From positions 1 through 11,124 of the forward strand of contig JAEZDF010000033.1 of the NCBI GenBank assembly GCA_023429685.1: DNA of 11,124 bases. The letters are read 5' to 3'. The position numbers and the translations under genes are program-made. The stretch comes from Bacillota bacterium. GTDB lineage: Bacteria; Bacillota; Clostridia; Oscillospirales; Ruminococcaceae. The first letter of the stretch is position 1, and every line of letters starts with the position of its first letter. The notes under the pieces were generated by a model. It made no database searches. It saw only the letters and a program-made list of their open reading frames with translations, and was not told the DNA's origin. Of this stretch, positions 5,970 to 11,124 are shown piece after piece.

Positions 5970-6563
5970 TCAAGTCGGCAGCGGCAACTCGTTTTGTGTG
6001 TTTGTCTGCTCGGGGCAGTCACTCTTTAGCACGGCATACATGCGGCAATCCTCAAACCCGCGGTTAGAACGGTACTTTTGCCGTGCAAAGCCCTCGTAGC
6101 GCATCCCCGCCTTTTCAAGCACCCTGCCCGACGCTGGGTTTGCCGCGGCGTGATACGCCTCTACACGGTTGTAACCCACCCGCTCAAACGCAAAGAACAA
6201 CACCGCACTCAAAGCGTCGGTCGCGATGCCCTGCCCACAGTACCGGCTGCCGACACAGTAGCCCACCTCAGCGCACAGATCTCCCTCGTTTACCGTATAA
6301 AGCCCGATTGCGCCGACCAGCGACCCGTCCGACTTTTGCTCGATACCCCACTGGTAAAAGGAGGGGTTCGAGTACTGAGACACCCACTTTTGCAGCATGT
6401 CGCGGCTTTCGCGCACCGTTTTATGGGGCTGCCACCGCATAAAACAGCTTACCTCCGGGTCGTTTGTCCAGTTGTAGAACATGGCGGACGCATCCTCTAG
6501 GCAAAATCTGCGCAGAAGCAGCCGTTCGCTTTCTATTCGTATGGTACCCGCGTGACGAAGCAT
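5970..6563 (-). CDS. GNAT-family N-acetyltransferase (RimJ/RimL type)
   Basis: This 197-residue cytoplasmic acetyltransferase begins with the IESERLLLRRFCLEDA opening typical of the RimJ/RimL-like branch. It has WGIE and LVGAIGL strands, the acetyl-CoA pyrophosphate loop RYCGQGIA (107-114), and NPASGRVLEKAGMRYEG (142-158), the family's conserved helix and turn. The last 15 or so residues (CPEQTNTQNELPLPT) are a polar tail beyond the domain. The substrate could be a protein N-terminus, a small molecule or an antibiotic; the sequence does not say. The ATG at 6561-6563 is preceded by GGGCGGTGA, a modest ribosome binding site. It is the first gene of the likely GNAT-LOR-aroE-aroK operon. Confidence 0.92.
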   Translation of the reverse strand: MLRHAGTIRIESERLLLRRFCLEDASAMFYNWTNDPEVSCFMRWQPHKTVRESRDMLQKWVSQYSNPSFYQWGIEQKSDGSLVGAIGLYTVNEGDLCAEVGYCVGSRYCGQGIATDALSAVLFFAFERVGYNRVEAYHAAANPASGRVLEKAGMRYEGFARQKYRSNRGFEDCRMYAVLKSDCPEQTNTQNELPLPT

Positions 6564-6601
6564 ATGGTCACCGCCCGTTTAGTGAAATCTCTACCCTTTT
6601 A

Positions 6602-6630
6602 ACATTACTTGAAATCCCGAATGAAATCAA
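6602..6630 (-). promoter_or_regulatory. Possible promoter of the GNAT-LOR-aroE-aroK operon
   Basis: On the minus strand, TTGATT (6625-6630) and TAATGT (6602-6607) are 17 bp apart, and the -10 box ends 38 bp before the GNAT start. The -10 box matches consensus at only 3 of 6 positions, so this is tentative. The 256-bp gap (6564-6819) between the divergent GNAT and amidase genes also holds a TATAAT on the minus strand (6672-6677) and a plus-strand TATACT (6754-6759); neither has a good -35 partner. Confidence 0.3.
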
Positions 6631-6819
6631 GAACTATTTCTATTAACATCCAAAAACGCACATATTATCCCATTATAAAACATTTATTTATCTTCTTTTG
6701 CAGTGCTGTATCAAACGCCTTGTCACACATCATATATAACACGTCATACCGAATATACTGGCGATAGAGCAAGCCGCAAAAACGAGACTGCAATTTATTG
6801 TGTAAAAAGGAGCCGTGCC

Positions 6820-8073
6820 ATGCAACGGGTTTTTAGCGCTGCCACTCTGTGTATCCTTGCCGCCCTTATCCTGTTCTCCTGCGCCCGAACTGCCGACAAA
6901 CTCACTCCCGATGTGGGCAGCCAAAGCCCTTCTTCGCAAAAAGCACTGCCTGCTTTGGCACAGGAAGAATCAGCGCCACGGTACGAGCCGCCGCACCCGC
7001 TCACGCCTGAGGAGACGGTTAAGGCATATATCGAACAGCAGTACAGATCGTATGCCGCCCTATCGTACACCGACCTAAGTGCGATTGCGGATGTTTCCCA
7101 GCGGGGGATAAAAAACGCGGAGGTCTGGCTGCAAACGCTGATTCTGCGTCGCAGGCTGATTGCCGAGCAAAACTACTGCTATGTTGCGACCGAGCAGCTG
7201 CCCTACACCGTCACCTTTGAGGAAAAGCCGGAGGACGACAGGCTGGGTCGGTGGCAGACGGGCTCGTCCAACCGATTTGGCACAAACGACTCCGCCGTGT
7301 TTTTGCACCTTCGCGTCACCGGGCAAGAAGGGGGCTGCTACCCTCCCATGCTGGCAGTGAACGCCCAGCACACCTTTGTGCTTGTTCAGATAAACAGCGT
7401 GTGGAAGATTGTGTTCCACTACTACCCCGGCTCCATCCGCCGCTTTGAGATGGGGCAGCATCTCTTACTGCCAAACGAGCAGCAGATGCGCGACGCGCTG
7501 GCAAAGGAGTTTTCGGCAGGGGCGAACACCGACCCACCCACACCGCCGTCAAAAGCCGCCGTCTACAACGGCGTTCGCGCAGCCGCGTATGCTAAGACGC
7601 ACATAGTCACAAAGAACCCCGGCTTTTATGACATCGGCGACTGGATGGGCAACTGCCAGAACTTTATCTCCCAGTGCGTGTGGTCGGGCTTTTCGGGCGG
7701 ACAGCCGGCAAGCATAACCGCGTATGACAATATGACGGACAGCTGGTTTGCGGGCGGCGGCGGGGGCTCACCCGCGTGGGAAAACGTCGGGCACTTCTGG
7801 GGCTATGTAACACGGGAGCGAAGCCACACGTCTAAAGGGCTTCACGGTAGTGTGCCCACCGGTGCTGCGCAGTTAACCGAAGGGGATATCGTACAGCTTT
7901 GCTCGCAGCAGCCCGAGGAGGGGGAGGATGAGGAATATCACCACAGCCTTGTGGTGGTGGACAGCGACACCCTGATGCTTGCGCAGAACTCGCCCGACTG
8001 CTTTGTGTATTACTCCGACCTTGTAAACACAAACACCCGTTACTTCCGCCCCGCGTACCTGATTGAGGATTAG
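6820..8073 (+). CDS. Lipoprotein with C-terminal Amidase_6-type (papain-like) amidase domain
   Basis: The start chosen is the ATG at 6820, 7 nt after AAGGAG (6807-6812). The frame stays open back to 6703, but that part lacks a ribosome binding site. The 417-residue product opens with a lipoprotein signal (MQRVFSAATLCILAALILFSC, lipidated Cys at 21), then a Pro/Ser/Glu-rich linker. Residues about 65-225 are a helical then beta-rich region without a clear family. From about residue 245 the protein fits the putative amidase family often found in Clostridia and Bacilli: VYNGVRAAAYAKTH, NPGFYDIGDWMGNCQNFISQ with candidate nucleophile C279, and HHSLVVV with candidate catalytic His at 374 or 375. 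In family members the Cys motif is commonly DCTNFVSQ; here Asp is replaced by Asn. It is probably anchored on the outer face of the membrane and may act on peptidoglycan peptides, but the substrate is inferred only. Confidence 0.85.
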   Translation: MQRVFSAATLCILAALILFSCARTADKLTPDVGSQSPSSQKALPALAQEESAPRYEPPHPLTPEETVKAYIEQQYRSYAALSYTDLSAIADVSQRGIKNAEVWLQTLILRRRLIAEQNYCYVATEQLPYTVTFEEKPEDDRLGRWQTGSSNRFGTNDSAVFLHLRVTGQEGGCYPPMLAVNAQHTFVLVQINSVWKIVFHYYPGSIRRFEMGQHLLLPNEQQMRDALAKEFSAGANTDPPTPPSKAAVYNGVRAAAYAKTHIVTKNPGFYDIGDWMGNCQNFISQCVWSGFSGGQPASITAYDNMTDSWFAGGGGGSPAWENVGHFWGYVTRERSHTSKGLHGSVPTGAAQLTEGDIVQLCSQQPEEGEDEEYHHSLVVVDSDTLMLAQNSPDCFVYYSDLVNTNTRYFRPAYLIED

Positions 8074-8087
8074 CCGCGGCTGCATCC

Positions 8088-8116
8088 TGTCCATTTTTTA
8101 GTTGTTGTGGTATAAT
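8088..8116 (+). promoter_or_regulatory. Extended -10 promoter of the WG-repeat gene
   Basis: A perfect TATAAT (8111-8116) is directly preceded by TGG, giving a TGn extended -10. The -35 position, 17 bp upstream (TGTCCA, 8088-8093), is weak, as is common with extended -10 promoters. Transcription would start near 8123, leaving a leader of about 110 nt before the ATG at 8232. The promoter begins only 15 bp after the amidase stop codon. Confidence 0.65.
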
Positions 8117-8143
8117 AGCCGCAAAGCGACATCATCAGTAACC

Positions 8144-8190
8144 GAATGTGATAGCTATCGCATTCAACTGGTTTACCGCGCAAAGCGGTA
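8144..8190 (+). promoter_or_regulatory. Two inverted repeats in the WG-gene leader
   Basis: The first is a 22-bp near-perfect palindrome (8144-8165, gaatgtgata / tatcgcattc, one T-G mismatch) centred about 40 bp after the -10 box. The second is taccgc-gcaaa-gcggta (8174-8190), a perfect 6-bp stem with a 5-nt loop. Both lie between the predicted transcription start and the ribosome binding site. They could be an operator, a structured RNA leader, or chance. No U-tract follows, so they do not look like a terminator. Confidence 0.4.
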
Positions 8191-8231
8191 TTCTGTCTCG
8201 GCAAAAAAGGATGCAAAAGGGGGTAGGATGG

Positions 8232-10022
8232 ATGAAAGGCTGCAGGCAATGCGGCACCAGGCTGCGTAAAACCGACACCTTATGCCCAAAATGCGGTGCA
8301 AAAAACGCCCCTGCGCACACACTAGGCGCACGGCGCAACCGCGCCCCGAAGCAGGACGAGGTCATACGCATAAGTGCCGCCGATGTGGTGGTGCGCGATT
8401 ATCCCCCCCTACTCACCGAGGATATCAGCCCCGAGCAGCTGTGGGAGGAGGAACGCGCGTACCTAGAAGACCGCGACCCTGTTTTGGTACAGCCGCCAAC
8501 GCGGACAAGAGAGCCGATTACCGTAAGCGACCTGCTCACCCTTCCGGGTCCCTGCCTGGTAGTAAACCAAGACGCGTCGCGCGCCCGTCGGCTTATTGCG
8601 GCTTTGACGGCCATAACAATCCTTGGCTTCGCGCTTTTTCTTAACCGCCTAACGGGCGACCCTGCGTACCTGCTGCGCTATGCCACGGACGCCGTTATCG
8701 CGCACAACTTCGAGGGCGCGGTAACAACCCTCGAACGGCTTGTGATACTTGACGCCGACAACCCCGAGGTCTATTTTCAGCTGGTTACCGCCCATCAGTC
8801 GCTGGGCGAGGATGCAAAGGCGTTTGCCGCCGCGCAGTCGGGTTATGAGAATACACTCGACGACCGGTTGCGAACGATTGTAACCGAATACACCTTCGGT
8901 GCGTATACCCCCCCTGCGAGCGGCGGTCAGGCACAACAGCCGCAGGATGCCGCAGACGACGTATTGCCCTCCGGGCTTGCGGAGGATACGATAACAGCAC
9001 TTTCCGCCCTATATGAGGACGCGCGCGCGTTCGATAACGGGCTTGCCCTGGTGCAGCAAAACGGGCAGTGGGGCGGCATTGACCATACGGGCGCGTGGGT
9101 GATACCGCCTGTTTACGACGACCTGCTCGGTTTTTCCGATTCCCTTTGCGCCGCAAAGCGTGGCGGCTTATGGGGCTTTGTGGATGCCCTAGGTAGCGAG
9201 CGCATCCCGCCGCAGTACGAGGCGGTCACGCCGGTCGTCGAGGGGCGCGCGGGCGCAAAGACAGACGGCATGTGGTTTGTTATTACATCGGGCGGGGCGG
9301 TGCTTAGCGAAGGGGTCGAAGAGCTTTTGCCGTTCTCCGGCTCGTTTGCCGCCGCGCGTGAGGGTTCAAAATGGGGCTATTTAAATCGTACAGGCGAGTG
9401 GGCGATAGCACCCGCCTACGACGAGGCTTTGCCCTTTGGCGGCGGGCTTGCCGCCGTAAAGGTTGGTGCTAAGTGGGGCTATATCGATGCCGCAGGGCGA
9501 ACCGTTATCCCGCCGCAGTACCTAGAAGCGTATGGGTTTACGGACGGGCTTGCCCGCGTAAAGACCGACGAGGGCACCCTGTTTATTAACCCGATGGGCT
9601 GGCAGATTGGCGACGGGGTATGGCAGGACGCACGAGGCTTTCGTGACGGACTTGCCGTTGTGAGCATAGACGGGCTGTACGGCGGGGTAAACCCTTTTGG
9701 GGAAATAGTCGTGCCCTGCCGCTTTTCGCAGCTTGGCGATTACTCCGAAGGATTGTGCGCATTCTATCAGAACGGGCTATGGGGGTACCTTGACCGATCG
9801 GGCGCTGTGCGCATCGCACCGCAGTTTTTGCAGGCAGACGCGTTTTACGAGGGCGTGGCGCGGGTTACCCACACAAGCGCTGCTACTTCCTACATCAACG
9901 CTGCGGGGCAGTACCTGTGCGACGCGCGGTTTGAGGATGGGGGCATCTGCTCCCAAAGCCGCATCGCGGTAAAGGAGTCGGGCATGTGGGGCTACCTTGC
10001 GGTAATCGTACAGCAGCCTTAA
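8232..10022 (+). CDS. Zinc-ribbon, single-pass membrane protein with WG repeats
   Basis: I chose the ATG at 8232 because the protein then starts MKGCRQCGTRL...CPKCG, a complete N-terminal zinc ribbon (C4, C7, C18, C21), after a GGGGGTAGGA ribosome binding site. The frame is open back to 8148, but those residues do not look like protein. The 596-residue product continues with an acidic, Pro-rich segment, one transmembrane helix (about 119-138, preceded by RARR, so N-terminus inside), and a TPR-like helical pair (about 148-205, with FEGAVTTLERLVILDADNPEVYFQL). From about residue 255 to the end there are roughly ten WG-type repeats, such as QWGGIDHTGAWVIPP, LWGFVDALG, KWGYLNRTGEWAIAP and KWGYIDAAGRTVIPP; units 3, 6 and 9 are degenerate. 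The repeat domain is predicted outside the cell. WG repeats are thought to form a beta-structured, possibly propeller, binding domain. The ligand is unknown. Confidence 0.88.
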   Translation: MKGCRQCGTRLRKTDTLCPKCGAKNAPAHTLGARRNRAPKQDEVIRISAADVVVRDYPPLLTEDISPEQLWEEERAYLEDRDPVLVQPPTRTREPITVSDLLTLPGPCLVVNQDASRARRLIAALTAITILGFALFLNRLTGDPAYLLRYATDAVIAHNFEGAVTTLERLVILDADNPEVYFQLVTAHQSLGEDAKAFAAAQSGYENTLDDRLRTIVTEYTFGAYTPPASGGQAQQPQDAADDVLPSGLAEDTITALSALYEDARAFDNGLALVQQNGQWGGIDHTGAWVIPPVYDDLLGFSDSLCAAKRGGLWGFVDALGSERIPPQYEAVTPVVEGRAGAKTDGMWFVITSGGAVLSEGVEELLPFSGSFAAAREGSKWGYLNRTGEWAIAPAYDEALPFGGGLAAVKVGAKWGYIDAAGRTVIPPQYLEAYGFTDGLARVKTDEGTLFINPMGWQIGDGVWQDARGFRDGLAVVSIDGLYGGVNPFGEIVVPCRFSQLGDYSEGLCAFYQNGLWGYLDRSGAVRIAPQFLQADAFYEGVARVTHTSAATSYINAAGQYLCDARFEDGGICSQSRIAVKESGMWGYLAVIVQQP

Positions 10023-10108
10023 TCGAATCTCGGATTAAAGTGTGAATATATTCTGCTTGAAACCCATTTGTTAAAGCTTTAGACCCAATGCTAAATCGGA
10101 TAAGACGT

Positions 10109-10142
10109 ATAACGGGAAGAAAAACAGTTTTCTTCCCGTTAT
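10109..10142 (+). terminator. Hairpin after the WG-repeat gene, probable terminator
   Basis: A perfect 15-bp inverted repeat (ataacgggaagaaaa at 10109-10123, complement at 10128-10142) with a 4-nt acag loop lies about 87 bp after the stop codon. A clear T-run is missing after the stem (attgcat), so termination may be weak. Its position between two separately started genes still favours this role. Confidence 0.6.
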
Positions 10143-10291
10143 TGCATACGAAATGTTATTATTTTGCAGTAAACTGCCCACTATTTGGCACTACACATAT
10201 GGTTAGCTTTGCAGAGAATTCGCTGTAACCGACGAGACACGCTGGATTGCGTTTTTTTGCCGACATAATTGAGGGGTATGGTGATAACAGG

Positions 10292-11124
10292 ATGAATCGT
10301 TTTGGTATTGTTACTCGGGTGTGCGCATTTATTCTATGCGCGGCTTTTTTACTTGCCGCCTTTTCGGGCTGTGTGGCACAGTCGGGCGAGGCGCAGCCCA
10401 CCATTATCTCGGGCATGAGCATCACGCCGCAGAACGAGGACGACGCAGGGGTTGCGTACGACTCGGGTTTTTACATCCGCTCAGAGCGCAAATTGTCAAA
10501 GCGTGAGCTGGAAAAGGGGCTTGCAGTGGAGCCTGCCGTTACATACGGCATCTCGGCCACCGACGACGGCTTTTTCTTAAAGCCCGCCGAGCCGCTTGCC
10601 CCGAATACGGTGTATGCGTTTACGTTTACCGAGGCGGGCGGGCTTTCACGCACCTGGGCGGTGCAAAGCAGGCGTCCGTTTTCAGTGGTGACCAGCAGCC
10701 CTTCGCCCGATGCAGCGGACGTTAATACCTATGCGGGCATTGAGCTAAACTTCTCTCACCCCGGGGTGGAGCTTGCCGATTACATAGAGGTTACCCCAGC
10801 GCTTGAATACAACATCGAGAACCGCGGGCGCTCCGTTGTGCTTTACCCGTACTCCGGCTTTAAGCCAAACACCCGCTACACGGTTACGGTAAAGCAGGGC
10901 TTAAAAAGCCCGCTGGGCGACATTCTGGCGGAGGATTACCGCCTGTCGTTTACCACCACTGAGCGCAATTACGGTGACTACAATCAGGGCAGCCTGCCTG
11001 TTTACCTATACGGCGAGTACAGTGAGACCTTTTTGCAGGACGATACCCCCGTCATCCGTCTGGGCGTCAATAAAGACCGTGACGGCTACCTTCCCATAAA
11101 AAAGGATGCCTCGGTGTCGGTATC
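10292..11124 (+). CDS. Lipoprotein with bacterial Ig-like (Big_5-type) domains, possibly an alpha-2-macroglobulin-family protein; 3' end beyond window
   Basis: Translation from the ATG at 10292 gives 277 residues with no stop before the window end. GGTGAT at 10280-10285, which can pair with the 3' end of 16S rRNA, lies 6 nt upstream. Residues 1-27 are a lipoprotein signal (MNRFGIVTRVCAFILCAAFL then AAFSGC, Cys 27). Two Ig-like units follow. The first is about 40-112 (SGMSITPQN to LAPNTVYAFTF). The second is about 130-227 (VTSSPSPDAADVNTYAGIEL to GFKPNTRYTVTVKQGLKSP and YRLSFTTT), a good fit to the bacterial Ig-like Big_5 type. The next segment (LPVYLYGEYSETFLQDDTPVIRLGV) resembles the start of the macroglobulin domains of bacterial alpha-2-macroglobulin lipoproteins, which are very large. 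The diagnostic bait region and thioester would lie outside the window, so the family call is an inference. Confidence 0.6.
   Translation, partial: MNRFGIVTRVCAFILCAAFLLAAFSGCVAQSGEAQPTIISGMSITPQNEDDAGVAYDSGFYIRSERKLSKRELEKGLAVEPAVTYGISATDDGFFLKPAEPLAPNTVYAFTFTEAGGLSRTWAVQSRRPFSVVTSSPSPDAADVNTYAGIELNFSHPGVELADYIEVTPALEYNIENRGRSVVLYPYSGFKPNTRYTVTVKQGLKSPLGDILAEDYRLSFTTTERNYGDYNQGSLPVYLYGEYSETFLQDDTPVIRLGVNKDRDGYLPIKKDASVSV

Noticed and set aside
5930..6022. N-terminal extension of the LOR gene, 31 codons upstream
   Set aside because: The extension overlaps the GNAT gene, has no protein-like character, and the internal ATG at 5927-5929 has a good ribosome binding site and gives the normal family N-terminus.
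6703..6819. N-terminal extension of the amidase lipoprotein to 6703
   Set aside because: It would bury the lipoprotein signal peptide inside the protein. The ATG at 6820 has AAGGAG at correct spacing.
1..11124. CRISPR arrays, tRNA or rRNA genes, transposases or integrases
   Set aside because: No regularly spaced short repeats, no tRNA cloverleaf or rRNA-like sequence, and no recombinase motifs were seen in any reading frame.

Overview
The window looks like a chromosomal segment of an anaerobic Gram-positive Clostridia member, perhaps of the Oscillospiraceae/Ruminococcaceae type. The clues are AAAGGAG-like ribosome binding sites, TATAAT -10 boxes, strong intrinsic terminators, a surface protein with a divergent InlB-type repeat and an IPETG sortase-like motif, two lipoproteins, and a dCMP deaminase of the ComEB type. 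The genus is an inference; no rRNA or other taxonomic marker is present.

The window falls into two parts. The left part (1 to about 3060) is visibly AT-rich and gene-sparse. It holds the 5' end of a CaiB/BaiF-type CoA-transferase on the minus strand, an 825-bp non-coding stretch, and a 487-residue secreted surface protein on the plus strand. The surface-protein gene lies between two diverged 68-bp direct repeats (984-1051 and 2982-3049). Each repeat contains two copies of a loxP-arm-like motif, 45 bp apart, and each is followed by a terminator-like hairpin. The right part (about 3060 to the end) is GC-rich with tightly packed genes.

In the right part, the minus strand carries a stand-alone dCMP deaminase with its own promoter and terminator. 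It then carries a probable four-gene operon, read from high to low coordinates: GNAT acetyltransferase, LURP-one-related (LOR) protein, shikimate dehydrogenase (aroE), shikimate kinase (aroK), terminator. AroE and AroK catalyse two consecutive steps of chorismate synthesis. The GNAT and LOR proteins have no obvious link to that pathway.

The plus strand from 6820 onward encodes three cell-envelope proteins in a row: a lipoprotein with a C-terminal papain-like amidase domain; a membrane protein with an N-terminal zinc ribbon, one transmembrane helix and about ten WG-type repeats; and the start of a lipoprotein with bacterial Ig-like domains that resembles bacterial alpha-2-macroglobulins. The WG gene has a clear extended -10 promoter and a leader of about 110 nt with two inverted repeats.

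No rRNA, tRNA, CRISPR array or transposase gene was found. No complete undescribed system is evident. The most unusual structure is the repeat pair around the surface-protein gene.
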